Below are positions 26,938 to 35,474 of a stretch of 40,834 nucleotides of DNA, piece by piece. The DNA comes from Atribacterota bacterium. Lineage in GTDB: Bacteria > Atribacterota > Phoenicimicrobiia > Phoenicimicrobiales > Stramentimicrobiaceae. The position numbers and the translations under genes were made by a program. Each line of letters starts with the position of its first letter. The first letter of the stretch is position 1. Below the pieces are notes generated by a model. It did not search any database. It was given only the letters and a program-made list of their open reading frames with translations, and was not told the origin of the DNA. The stretch covers positions 1-40,834 of the forward strand of contig JAQVMU010000007.1 of the NCBI GenBank assembly GCA_028703475.1, given 5' to 3'.

Positions 26938-28653
26938 CTATGAGAGATAGGCATTTGAAACATATTGCAATACCATCCGATGTGTATTAAAAAAAGATGC
27001 ATTAATAGCAATGCAATGTCTCATGATATTATTCCACCTTTCTCTCTCATGATAATATGCCGGTATAATTTTCGTCTCTAACTTCTGGTACAGGGAATCG
27101 GCTTCCTCCTGATCAATACTCTCATAATCAGCCGCTGAACCGATAGACCATCCGGTTATTCCTTCAATATATCCTTCTACCCACCATCCATCCAGGATAC
27201 TGAAACTAGGTACCCCATTATGTGCTGCTTTCATTCCTGAAGTACCTGATGCTTCTTTTGGTTTTCTGGGTGTATTTAGCCATAAATCTACTCCACCGGT
27301 TAAAAGCTTTCCTAAGTCCATGTCATAGTTTTCTAAATAAATAATTTTTATATGTTTACTTGTTTTGTTGGACTCAGATATAATATTTTGTATCAATTCC
27401 TTACCTGAATAATCCTTCGGATGTGCCTTACCGGCAAAAACAAGCTGTATTTCTCCCTTTTCTCTTGCAATGTTGAATAATCTATCAGGGTTATGAAAAA
27501 TTAAATTAGCCCGTTTATAAGCAGTGGCACGTCTCGCAAAACCAATTGTAAAAATATCTTCTTTAAAATCAGAATGATGTGTTTTATTAATATAATCAAT
27601 CAGATCTTTTTTTGCCTTCTGATGAGCATCCCATACCTCATTATTTGGAATATTAAGTGCATACCTTAAACTAAATGGGTCTAACTTCCAACCAGGCATA
27701 TACTGGTCAAAAAGGTCAGAAAAATATTTATTTGTCCAGGTGGCAGAGTGAATACCATTGGTAATAGAATCAATGTGATATCCCGGGAACATTTCCCTTG
27801 AAACCATTCCATGTCTTTTTGCTACACCGTTAATGTAATGGCTAAGATTTAATGCCAGCTGAGTCATATTTAACCTTTCTGATCCACCAAGATCTCTTAG
27901 CATATTAAACGGAATTGGTTCTCCAAGAACCTGCTTCACCAAATCATAGGAAAATTTATCCATTCCTGCGGGAACCGGTGTATGTGTAGTAAAAACACAT
28001 TTGTTCTTTACAATATCAAGATTACTTTGATTTGATACAATATCTACATGGTTATTGAGTAGCTCTAATACCAATAAGCTGGCATGGCCTTCGTTCATAT
28101 GGTACCTGGCAATATCAGTATATCCTAATTTCTTTAGCATTCTGACTCCACCGATACCTAATATGATTTCCTGTGCTAAACGATATTTATCATCCCCGCC
28201 ATATAGATAGTAAGAAAGACTCCGGTCATAATCAGTATTTTCAGGAATATCTGTATCCAAAAAATAAACCGGAACAGAGTCCCCATCCAAACCTCTTACC
28301 ATATACATCCAGGATTGTATATTAACAACCCTGTGTTCAATCTCCACCTGGGCTTGAACCGGTAGCTTAATCAGATAATCTTCCGGATTCCATTCTTCCG
28401 GTAATTCCTGCTGGTATCCGTTCTCATCAATTCTTTGCTTGAGATAACCTTTCTTATAAAGTAAGGTTATACCAATCATTGGAACCCCCAGATCAGCTGC
28501 TGAACGGATTGTATCACCTGCCAGTACACCCAATCCACCACTATATGTCGGTATTTTCTGGTCAACACATATCTCCATAGAAAAATAGGCGATTTTGTTT
28601 TCTTTTTTAATACATTTATCCTGTTCGAGGATAAAACTTTTTTTTGCTTCCAT
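26938..28653 (-). CDS. glgP: alpha-glucan phosphorylase, short form (GT35-like)
   Basis: The enzyme phosphorolyses alpha-1,4-glucans to glucose 1-phosphate, with pyridoxal phosphate as cofactor. At 571 residues it belongs to the short form seen in many anaerobes and thermophiles, not the roughly 800-residue animal/E. coli form. Signatures are IAYFSMEICVD near the start, TYSGGLGVLAGD, YHMNEGHASLL, FTTHTPVPAG, GFARRATAYKR, and the cofactor region EASGTSGMKAAHNG. GGGAGACATA precedes the ATG. It is the first gene of a minus-strand group running through the Nudix-like and epimerase genes. It is divergent from the histidine kinase gene 206 bases away. Confidence 0.93.
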   Translation of the reverse strand: MEAKKSFILEQDKCIKKENKIAYFSMEICVDQKIPTYSGGLGVLAGDTIRSAADLGVPMIGITLLYKKGYLKQRIDENGYQQELPEEWNPEDYLIKLPVQAQVEIEHRVVNIQSWMYMVRGLDGDSVPVYFLDTDIPENTDYDRSLSYYLYGGDDKYRLAQEIILGIGGVRMLKKLGYTDIARYHMNEGHASLLVLELLNNHVDIVSNQSNLDIVKNKCVFTTHTPVPAGMDKFSYDLVKQVLGEPIPFNMLRDLGGSERLNMTQLALNLSHYINGVAKRHGMVSREMFPGYHIDSITNGIHSATWTNKYFSDLFDQYMPGWKLDPFSLRYALNIPNNEVWDAHQKAKKDLIDYINKTHHSDFKEDIFTIGFARRATAYKRANLIFHNPDRLFNIAREKGEIQLVFAGKAHPKDYSGKELIQNIISESNKTSKHIKIIYLENYDMDLGKLLTGGVDLWLNTPRKPKEASGTSGMKAAHNGVPSFSILDGWWVEGYIEGITGWSIGSAADYESIDQEEADSLYQKLETKIIPAYYHERERWNNIMRHCIAINASFFNTHRMVLQYVSNAYLS

Positions 28654-28859
28654 TATGTCTCCCTATTTAAATAGGATAATTTTCGTTAAATTTTTTTCCT
28701 ATTAAATTTTTTTTAAACTCAGGCAGTTTTATTTGATTGTATCATATTTGGTCAATTGATTTGAAGCAATTTTCTGTATATTACTCTATATCAAAATTTT
28801 TATAATTTTTTTATAATCTTTTTATGGCTTGTTAAAAATATTGATATATAATACTAAGT

Positions 28860-30332
28860 ATGACAATCCAAAAACGATTATGGATTTCAAATTTAATACT
28901 GATTATCATCACAATAATATTAATAATTGGGGTTAGCCTGATTATTACTGAACATTTTCAGAATTTTATCGGTTTACCATCCCCTGATAACCATATGAGT
29001 CCACTGAATCGTGCCTATTATAGAGCCGAGAATACCCTGATTAATGTTATTGAAACAGAGCCTGAACGTTTTCTGGAACAGAATTATTTGCAACAAATCG
29101 ATGATTTTATCAACTCTTTGAATATTGGCTTGATTGTACAAAAAGAAAATGAATTCGTTTATTTTTCTACTTTCATAAACTCGCTTGGACTTAAGAAAGA
29201 AGATATGTCTCTCAATAATTACCGAATAGAGCCAAAATCTGATAATTTGACTCAGATTTCAGATAATTTATTTATGAAAGCAATCCCATTTTATTTCAAT
29301 GATCAATCTCAGGGAAAAATATTTTTAGTCTACGATTCCAGTTCTGCGTCTCAGGAATTAAATCAATTTAAAAAGTCAGTTATCTATACATTGATTTTAT
29401 TTTTAATCATTATTATAAGTATAAATAGTCTAATCACCTACTTTCTATCTAAACAGATTGTCAACCCTTTAATTCGGTTAAAAAATGCTGCTCAGCAAAT
29501 CAGAAAAGGTAATTATAATTTTCATCTTAAGTCTCCCTCTAAAGATGAGATCGGTGATCTTTTTCAAAGTTTCGAAGAGGCCAGGAAACAACTTAAAAAG
29601 TCAGAAGAAACAAAAAATAAATATGAAAAAAACAGGAATGAATTGATTACCAATATTTCTCATGACTTAAAAACTCCAATTACTACAATTAAAGGTTATG
29701 TAGAAGGTATCATTGATGGTATTCCAAAATCTAAAGAAAAACAGGATAAATATTTACAGACTATCCATCAGAATGCAATTCACATGGAGTCTTTAATAGA
29801 AGATTTATTTTTACTCTCAAAATTTGATTTGGATCAATCTCTCTATCAATTTGAAAACATTAATATAAAGGATTATCTGGCTGATTCTTATGAAGAATTG
29901 CGTTTTGAGCTTGAAGAAAAAGGAATTAGTCTTGAATTTGAAGCGAATTATAATGAATTGAATCCTGTCAAGGCTGACCGACAACAATTAAAAAGAGTAA
30001 TTCTTAATATCATTAATAATGCAATAAATTTCAAAAAAGAAACCGACTCAGTAATCAAATTGATATTAACTGAAACAGATGAGGAAGCTAAAATAGAGAT
30101 TTATGACAATGGGAAAGGTGTTTCCAAAGAAACGTTAGAAAAAATATTTGACCGTTTTTATAAGGCAGATAAGTCACGTTCGAACAGGGCGTCAGGTACC
30201 GGGCTTGGTTTACATATTGCCCGAAAAATTATAGCTGATCATGGTGGTCGGATTTGGGCACAAAGTAAAAACGGATCTGGTACGAGTATCTTTTTTACCC
30301 TAAAAAAGATAAAACAGAATTTAGAAAACTGA
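28860..30332 (+). CDS. sensor histidine kinase, two membrane segments with HAMP domain
   Basis: A membrane-bound kinase of 490 residues that should phosphorylate the regulator encoded 22 bases downstream. Membrane segments are at about 9-29 and 174-195, enclosing an outside sensor region of roughly 145 residues. A HAMP linker follows (IVNPLIRLKNAAQQI, 200-214). The phosphoacceptor is H268 in NISHDLKTPITTIKGY. The ATPase domain has NIINNAINF, DNGKGVS and GTGLGLHIARKI. No Shine-Dalgarno precedes the ATG, and a TATAAT lies only seven bases upstream, so the message may be leaderless. The signal sensed is unknown. The MarR and MATE genes nearby suggest envelope or drug stress. Confidence 0.94.
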   Translation: MTIQKRLWISNLILIIITIILIIGVSLIITEHFQNFIGLPSPDNHMSPLNRAYYRAENTLINVIETEPERFLEQNYLQQIDDFINSLNIGLIVQKENEFVYFSTFINSLGLKKEDMSLNNYRIEPKSDNLTQISDNLFMKAIPFYFNDQSQGKIFLVYDSSSASQELNQFKKSVIYTLILFLIIIISINSLITYFLSKQIVNPLIRLKNAAQQIRKGNYNFHLKSPSKDEIGDLFQSFEEARKQLKKSEETKNKYEKNRNELITNISHDLKTPITTIKGYVEGIIDGIPKSKEKQDKYLQTIHQNAIHMESLIEDLFLLSKFDLDQSLYQFENINIKDYLADSYEELRFELEEKGISLEFEANYNELNPVKADRQQLKRVILNIINNAINFKKETDSVIKLILTETDEEAKIEIYDNGKGVSKETLEKIFDRFYKADKSRSNRASGTGLGLHIARKIIADHGGRIWAQSKNGSGTSIFFTLKKIKQNLEN

Positions 30333-30354
30333 ACCCGAAATAAAGGAAATAACA

Positions 30355-31044
30355 ATGAAAAAAATTCTAATTATTGAAGATCAACAAAGCATTGCCGAAC
30401 TTGAAAAAGACTACCTGGAAATCAATCAATTTCAGGTAGAGATCAGCAATAATGGTTTAACAGGACTTCAAAAAGTTTTCAGCAAAAATTATGACCTTGT
30501 ACTACTCGATTTAATGTTACCCGATATTGATGGTTTTGAGGTATGTAAAAAAATCAGGGGGAAAACAAATATTCCCATATTGATAATTTCTGCCAGGGGA
30601 GAAGATATTGACAAGATACGTGGTCTGGGTTTAGGAGCTGATGACTATATAAGCAAGCCTTTTAGCCCTAATGAGCTTGTAGCCAGGGTTAAAGCCCATC
30701 TGGATCGTTTCGACAGACTTACCGGCAGAAATAAAAATATACGGAATGAGATTCACATAAAAAACCTTTCAATAAACCAGGCTTCACGCAGAGTATTTCT
30801 GGACAATCAGGAAATTATTCTAACTACCAAAGAATTTGAAATATTAAATTTTTTAGCATCCCACCCTAATATTGTTTTTAGCAAAGAACAGTTGTATGAC
30901 CATGTATGGGGTGATAATTCTTACGGAGATATTGCAACCATTGCAGTATATATAAAAAAAATCAGGGATAAAATAGAAAAGGATCCACAAAACCCACGTT
31001 TCATAGATACATTGTGGGGCTCCGGTTACCGTTTCAATGCTTGA
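30355..31044 (+). CDS. OmpR/PhoB-type response regulator
   Basis: A 229-residue DNA-binding regulator and partner of the kinase just upstream. The receiver domain has the acidic pair E8-D9, the phosphoacceptor D52 in LVLLDLMLPDIDG, and K101 in ISKPFSPNE. The C-terminal winged helix has LTTKEFEILNFLASHP, SKEQLYDHVWG and DTLWGSGYRF. AAGGAAATAACA precedes the ATG. Kinase first and regulator second is the reverse of the commonest order but not rare. Target genes cannot be named. No conserved repeat is seen before the kinase gene. Confidence 0.96.
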   Translation: MKKILIIEDQQSIAELEKDYLEINQFQVEISNNGLTGLQKVFSKNYDLVLLDLMLPDIDGFEVCKKIRGKTNIPILIISARGEDIDKIRGLGLGADDYISKPFSPNELVARVKAHLDRFDRLTGRNKNIRNEIHIKNLSINQASRRVFLDNQEIILTTKEFEILNFLASHPNIVFSKEQLYDHVWGDNSYGDIATIAVYIKKIRDKIEKDPQNPRFIDTLWGSGYRFNA

Positions 31045-31124
31045 ACTCCCTATTGATTTATACTTCTTTTATTTTTTTTGTAATTTAATGCTTTCTTAAA
31101 AATAGAATAATAAAGATTATTTTA

Positions 31125-31155
31125 TTGACATATTGTTAATTTTTGTTATTATAAT
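31125..31155 (+). promoter_or_regulatory. promoter of the MarR-MATE pair
   Basis: A TTGACA box (31125-31130) is followed by overlapping -10 candidates, TATTAT at 16-base spacing (31147-31152) or TATAAT at 19-base spacing (31150-31155), about 35 bases before the MarR start. Confidence 0.6.
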
Positions 31156-31159
31156 ATAT

Positions 31160-31171
31160 TTAGCTATCTAA
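31160..31171 (+). promoter_or_regulatory. possible MarR operator
   Basis: A short perfect dyad, TTAG-CTAT-CTAA, lies just downstream of the -10 box and 17 bases before the MarR ATG. MarR repressors commonly bind such dyads in their own promoter. The assignment rests only on position and symmetry. Confidence 0.35.
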
Positions 31172-31187
31172 TTATTTAGGAATTTTT

Positions 31188-31625
31188 ATGGAAATAAATC
31201 ATACAGGTAAAAATCTGCCAAGGCTTATCATGCAAATTGGTCATCACCTTAAAATGCGCATGGATGAGAATCTTAGCAAAAACAATCTTACCATTTCACA
31301 ATTTAGAGTATTGGCTTATTTATGGGAACATGAAAATCATAAAATTAATCAAAAACAGATACATGAATTCCTGGAAATCAAGCCTTCTTCCATGACTAAA
31401 TTGATTACACTATTAGAAACAAAGAATTTAATCAAAAAAGAACCAGATACAGAAGATGCCAGAAATACAACTATTGTACTTACTAAAAAAGGTATGAAAA
31501 TTAAACAAATCTGCATCAAAAATATTAAAGAAACAGAAAAATATTTACTGAATGATTTTTCTCAAAAAGAAATTGAAACACTGGTGCTTTTATTATTGAA
31601 AATTAAAGAAAAAATTAAGTATTAG
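31188..31625 (+). CDS. MarR-family transcriptional regulator
   Basis: A 145-residue winged helix-turn-helix protein, usual length for MarR repressors. The DNA-binding core runs from LTISQFRVLAYLWEHE through INQKQIHEFLEIKPSSMTKLITLLETKNLI to the wing IKKEPDTEDARNT. The C-terminal helix for dimer formation follows. AGGAATTTTT precedes the ATG. The next gene, 61 bases downstream, is a MATE exporter, a classic MarR target. Loss of repression on ligand binding would raise export. The ligand is unknown. Confidence 0.93.
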   Translation: MEINHTGKNLPRLIMQIGHHLKMRMDENLSKNNLTISQFRVLAYLWEHENHKINQKQIHEFLEIKPSSMTKLITLLETKNLIKKEPDTEDARNTTIVLTKKGMKIKQICIKNIKETEKYLLNDFSQKEIETLVLLLLKIKEKIKY

Positions 31626-31686
31626 CTTATATTGTTTTTTACTACTTTTATATTAGTGAAAGCATTACTTATAGAGGAGCAAGTTA

Positions 31687-33093
31687 ATGGACGAAAAAAG
31701 ATTAATAATTCTAAGAGATGAAAAACCCTTCCAGGCAATTTTGAGCCTGGCTATTCCTACAATGATGGGGATGATAGTACAAATTTTTTATAATCTGACA
31801 GACACCTTTTTTGTTGGCAAACTAAACGACCCCTATCAGGTAGCTGCCGTTTCTGTAGCTTTTCCAATATTTATGATGTTAATGTCAATCAGTGGAATGT
31901 TTGGTTTTGGAGCTTCCTCATATGTCTCCAGGTTATTAGGTGAAAAAGACTATGAAATGGCAAAAAATACCAGCGCTACAGCCTTCTATACATGCATTTT
32001 TGCAGGAATTGCAGTTACTATTTTAGGTTTATTTTTTATATCACCTATTCTACGACTAATTGGAGTAACCCAGGAAACGTTTAGCCATGCAAATCAATAT
32101 CTTACCATTATCTTTATGGGAAGTATTATTATTATGAGCAATTTTTCTTTAGGATTATTGCTGCGTTCAGAAGGAGCTGCCAAAATAGCAATGTTTGGAA
32201 TGTTTATCGGTACAGGTATAAACATAGTACTCGACCCAATCTTTATACTATTGCTTGGTTATGGAGTAAAAGGAGCGGCAATTGCTACTCTAATAGGTCA
32301 ATTAAGTGGATTAATATTTTATCTTAACTTTTACCTTAAACAAAAAAGCTTAATATCGATAAATTGGAAATACTTTTCTCCTAAAAAGGAAATATATCTG
32401 GAAATCTTCAGAGTTGGTGTTCCTGCATCAATAAATCATATGATGATGAGTATAGCTCAGACTTTAGGGAATTATGTTGCTGCCGGTTATAATGACATGG
32501 TAGTAGCAGCATTCGGAATAAATCATCGACTTTTCTCTATGGCGATTATGCTTCTAATTGGACTATCTGAGGGAACACAACCCCTAATTGGATATAGTTA
32601 TGGAGCAAAAAAAATTAAAAGGCTCAATCAAATCATTAAAACAGGGGAATTAATGGCAACAGCTATTTCTGTTTTCTTCTTAGTCTTTTTCTATTTATTT
32701 GCCGGTGAAATGATTCGAATTTTTATTAATAACGAGCAAGTAATCGACTATGGCATTAAGATTATGAGGGCGTTGATTATTGCATTGCCTTTTGCCGGAA
32801 TTCAATTCATTATCAGGGTTAGTTTCCAGGCTCTGGGCAAGGGGAAACCTGCTTTGATTTTAGCCCTTGCCAGACAGGGATTATTCTACATACCTTTATT
32901 ATTTACATTAAATAGTTTTTTCGGGTTTTCAGGTTTTATTTTTGCCCAGCCAATTGCTAATATTTTAACTTTTTTGTTGGCAATTATTCTCTTTAGACAG
33001 ATTAAGCTTCAAATCAATGATGAATACCAGGAGGCATTTAGTGAAAATACTTCTTCTCAATTAGAAGTCGAGGAATCTTACTCAAAAATATAA
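31687..33093 (+). CDS. MATE-family multidrug efflux transporter
   Basis: A 468-residue polytopic membrane protein with about twelve predicted membrane segments in two homologous halves, which exports drugs or metabolites by Na+ or H+ antiport. Family marks are the N-terminal ILSLAIPTMMGMIVQIFYNLTDTFFV-like region (about 20-45), GFGASSYVSRLLG, the second-half start VGVPASINHMMMS, and GLSEGTQPLIGYSYGAKK. It resembles the NorM/MepA-type branch. GAGGAGCAAGTTA is its ribosome site. It lies downstream of the MarR gene and converges on gdhA. Substrate is not predictable. Confidence 0.93.
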   Translation: MDEKRLIILRDEKPFQAILSLAIPTMMGMIVQIFYNLTDTFFVGKLNDPYQVAAVSVAFPIFMMLMSISGMFGFGASSYVSRLLGEKDYEMAKNTSATAFYTCIFAGIAVTILGLFFISPILRLIGVTQETFSHANQYLTIIFMGSIIIMSNFSLGLLLRSEGAAKIAMFGMFIGTGINIVLDPIFILLLGYGVKGAAIATLIGQLSGLIFYLNFYLKQKSLISINWKYFSPKKEIYLEIFRVGVPASINHMMMSIAQTLGNYVAAGYNDMVVAAFGINHRLFSMAIMLLIGLSEGTQPLIGYSYGAKKIKRLNQIIKTGELMATAISVFFLVFFYLFAGEMIRIFINNEQVIDYGIKIMRALIIALPFAGIQFIIRVSFQALGKGKPALILALARQGLFYIPLLFTLNSFFGFSGFIFAQPIANILTFLLAIILFRQIKLQINDEYQEAFSENTSSQLEVEESYSKI

Positions 33094-33167
33094 TTAACTT
33101 TTATGTTTCTATTTTCTATATTTTATAATAAATATCTTTCTAATAATTCAATATTTTTGAAATATGA

Positions 33168-33206
33168 GAAGCCCTTGGCCTGCTATTAAGACAGGACAAG
33201 GGCTTC
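33168..33206. terminator. hairpin between MATE and gdhA, probable bidirectional terminator
   Basis: GAAGCCCTTG and CAAGGGCTTC (10-bp arms), extended inward by CCTG/CAGG across a single-base bulge or mismatch, lie between two convergent genes. There is no long T-run on either side, only AT-rich DNA, so termination in either direction is likely but not certain. Confidence 0.55.
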
Positions 33207-33232
33207 GAAATTAATATTCATAAAGATACTAT

Positions 33233-34489
33233 TTAAGGCCAGATACCTCTGAACTTCATTGCCTGGGCAACTTTGCTTACAGCACATATATAAGCAGCAG
33301 TGCGGTTATCAATACTCTCTTTTTGGGCAATACTTAAAACTTCATTAAAAGCTTTTTCCATCTTATTTCTTAATCTTCGGGTTACCTTTTCTTTTCCCCA
33401 AAAATAACCATTTAAATTCTGCACCCATTCAAAATAGGAAACTACCACACCACCTGCATTTGCTAAAATATCAGGAATAACAAATATTTCTTTTTCTTTT
33501 AACACTAAATCTGCCTCTGGTGTCGTAGGTCCGTTTGCTGCTTCAGCAATTATTTTTGCTTTTATATCCCGGGCATTATTATTATTGATTACTTCTTCAA
33601 GCGCTGCCGGAACAAGTATGTCACAGTCTATTGTTAATAGATCCTCATTAGATATTTTTTCTGTTCCATTCCTGCTAAAATCACTTACTGTTCCTGTTTC
33701 CTGCTTATGTTGCTGTAATTCAACAGGATCAAGTCCTTTAATATTATAAATTCCTCCCTTTGAATCACTAACAGCAATAACTTTCAATCCATTCGCATGA
33801 AGAAATTTTCCAATATAGGAGCCTGCATTACCAAATCCCTGAATAGCTACTGTTGCAGTTTCAGGATTAATACCTAAATATTCTAATGACATCATAATAG
33901 TCTGAACTACGCCTGATGCAGTTGCCTCTACTCTACCCTCTGATCCCCATAAATCAATTGGCTTACCGGTAATACTTGCAAAGGCTGCTTCTCCATTTAA
34001 CATATTATATGTATCTGCATACCACCCCATTACTGTCGGATTAGTGTAAACATCCGGTGCAGGTATATCTTTATGAGGACCAATGATAGATGATATTTCA
34101 TAAATATACCTTCTGGATAACCTTTCCAGTTCCCCTTCTGACATCTCTTTGGGATTACAGATAATACCACCTTTTCCACCACCATAAGGCAATCCAACTA
34201 CCGCACATTTCCAGGTCATCCAGGCTGCCAATGCCTTTACTTCGTCAAAGCAGACATCAGGATGATAACGTACTCCTCCTTTTGCCGGCCCCCTGGCTGT
34301 ATTATATTGTGCGCGAAAGCCGGTAAAAACATCAACCTTGCCATTGTCCATCTTAACAGGTATAGATACAGTTAATACCTTCTCTGTTTTACGTAACTGG
34401 TTTTTTATATTTTCATCTAAATCCATCTTTTCAAAAGCTTTTTCCAGTTGTAAATTAGCTACATCCAGTGCACTACTCTTTTTTCCCAT
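33233..34489 (-). CDS. gdhA: glutamate dehydrogenase
   Basis: The enzyme interconverts glutamate and 2-oxoglutarate plus ammonia with NAD(P). It is 418 residues from the ATG chosen here, the usual size for the hexameric short form. Motifs are KGGVRYHPDV, PYGGGKGGIICNP with the catalytic lysine, PAPDVYTNP, the dinucleotide loop QGFGNAGS, and AEAANGPTTPEAD. The frame is open 32 codons further upstream, but that extension is basic, low in complexity and overlaps the leader. The ATG at 34489 has AGGAGATATTA before it. Transcription comes from a TTGACA/TATACT promoter through a ykkC-class riboswitch and its terminator. Confidence 0.96.
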   Translation of the reverse strand: MGKKSSALDVANLQLEKAFEKMDLDENIKNQLRKTEKVLTVSIPVKMDNGKVDVFTGFRAQYNTARGPAKGGVRYHPDVCFDEVKALAAWMTWKCAVVGLPYGGGKGGIICNPKEMSEGELERLSRRYIYEISSIIGPHKDIPAPDVYTNPTVMGWYADTYNMLNGEAAFASITGKPIDLWGSEGRVEATASGVVQTIMMSLEYLGINPETATVAIQGFGNAGSYIGKFLHANGLKVIAVSDSKGGIYNIKGLDPVELQQHKQETGTVSDFSRNGTEKISNEDLLTIDCDILVPAALEEVINNNNARDIKAKIIAEAANGPTTPEADLVLKEKEIFVIPDILANAGGVVVSYFEWVQNLNGYFWGKEKVTRRLRNKMEKAFNEVLSIAQKESIDNRTAAYICAVSKVAQAMKFRGIWP

Positions 34490-34568
34490 TAATATCTCCT
34501 TTCTTTTATTAATTCTTGGTCTTTTTGTATTTCTTCTCCTTTTGCTTCTCATTCTTATAAAACAGCTA

Positions 34569-34633
34569 TTAAAAAATATATACAAAAAGCCTGAGAAATA
34601 AATCCTTTTACAGAACCTATCTCTCAGGCTTTT
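34569..34633 (-). terminator. intrinsic terminator of the ykkC-class leader
   Basis: On the minus strand AAAAGCCTGAGAGA pairs with TTTCTCAGGCTTTTT about 17 bases later, and T-rich sequence follows. The 5' arm is the conserved 3' end of the ykkC aptamer itself. Ligand binding would therefore compete with terminator formation and should turn gdhA on. Confidence 0.88.
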
Positions 34634-34720
34634 ATCCTAAAAGTGTAGCAATTAATTATTTTGCTTGTACCGCTCGGTCCAGGCTCAAAATATCGCTTAA
34701 TATTGACGGAACCCTAGGTA
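34615..34720 (-). promoter_or_regulatory. ykkC-family riboswitch upstream of gdhA
   Basis: The minus strand has the hallmark ykkC blocks: ACCTAGGGTTCCG, then CCTGGACCGAGCGGTACA, then TACACTTTTAGGATAAAAGCC and TGAGAGATAGGT. ACCTA and TAGGT close helix P1. Known ykkC subclasses bind guanidine (type I) or ppGpp, PRPP and other phosphorylated ligands (type II). Guanidine switches normally precede carboxylases and exporters, whereas ppGpp switches precede amino-acid synthesis genes. The gdhA context favours ppGpp, but I cannot fix the subclass by eye. Confidence 0.85.
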
Positions 34721-34768
34721 CACTTCTGCTTTAACATGTTAATGCTTTATCAAATTATTTAGTTATAG

Positions 34769-34797
34769 AGTATATAGAATAACTGGAATTCTGTCAA
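34769..34797 (-). promoter_or_regulatory. promoter of gdhA
   Basis: On the minus strand TTGACA (34792-34797) and TATACT (34769-34774) have a 17-base spacer, with transcription starting about 40 bases before the ykkC aptamer. Confidence 0.82.
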
Positions 34798-34813
34798 TAT
34801 TTATTCTATTTTT

Positions 34814-35263
34814 TTATTCTATTACAAATTTTTTTTCAGCTGATAAGACATCATTGATAAAAATTGTTGCCTTCCATTCACCCGGAAGATTTGCAGCATT
34901 ATGATCTGAAATTGTAATCCAATACCATGTTCGATAATTTCTATAGTTACCGGATTCCATCTCTATTTTACCAATATGGTAAATTTTACCTTCCGGATCT
35001 GTCCATTCCCATGATATAACAAAGGGAACATCTGAATTATAGTTAAAACTTACCCAGCAAACAACCTTTTCATCCCATAAATAGAAGGTGTCTGTTTCCA
35101 ATAGTGGTTCATTTTCCTCGACATCCTTGCTAAAAACAATTTTATTTACATATGGAAATTCCTGATCTACTTCTGCTGCTTGAAGCAACAAGGGCATACA
35201 CAATCCAATTGTGAAAATCAAGAATATAAACAACTTAAATGTCTTTTTATCTTTCATTTTCAA
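34814..35263 (-). CDS. small secreted protein of unknown function
   Basis: A 149-residue protein that I do not recognise. A signal peptide is clear: KMKDKK, then a hydrophobic core (FKLFIFLIFTIGLCMPLLL), with cleavage likely after LLQAA. There is no lipobox. The mature part of about 120 residues is rich in aromatic and acidic residues (YLWDEKVVCWVSF, ISWEWTDPEGKIYHIG, RTWYWITI, LPGEWKATIFIND) and looks like a single beta-sandwich domain. The start is probably TTG at 35263, seven bases after GGAGG; an ATG at 35257 is two codons further in. It has its own promoter and stands alone between the gdhA leader and the ilv leader. Confidence 0.75.
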   Translation of the reverse strand: MKMKDKKTFKLFIFLIFTIGLCMPLLLQAAEVDQEFPYVNKIVFSKDVEENEPLLETDTFYLWDEKVVCWVSFNYNSDVPFVISWEWTDPEGKIYHIGKIEMESGNYRNYRTWYWITISDHNAANLPGEWKATIFINDVLSAEKKFVIE

Positions 35264-35292
35264 ATATTACCTCCATTTTATAATTTATTTTT

Positions 35293-35321
35293 ATTGTATA
35301 ACGAATTAATTTTTAATTCAA
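35293..35321 (-). promoter_or_regulatory. promoter of the secreted-protein gene
   Basis: On the minus strand TTGAAT (35316-35321), a 17-base spacer and TACAAT (35293-35298) stand about 30 bases upstream of the coding start. Confidence 0.55.
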
Positions 35322-35438
35322 ACTACCATTATTATTCTTATTGTTGTGTTTTCCCCTTTAACTTCTAAGATATTTAACTCGTCGAACCTCTTGTCCTTTC
35401 GTCTTTTCCTATCAGAACAGTATTAATAAAAAATATTT

Positions 35439-35467
35439 TTGACAATCTAACTTTTATTTAGTAAAAT
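35439..35467 (+). promoter_or_regulatory. promoter of the ilvBNC operon
   Basis: TTGACA (35439-35444), a 17-base spacer and TAAAAT (35462-35467) lead directly into the T-box leader. The region between this and the secreted-protein promoter (about 35322-35438) shows nothing else. Confidence 0.8.
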
Positions 35468-35474
35468 TTGTGGA

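Noticed and set aside
34490-34585. A 32-residue N-terminal extension of glutamate dehydrogenase
   Set aside because: It is highly basic and overlaps the sequence after the riboswitch terminator. The downstream ATG has the proper ribosome site and family N-terminus.
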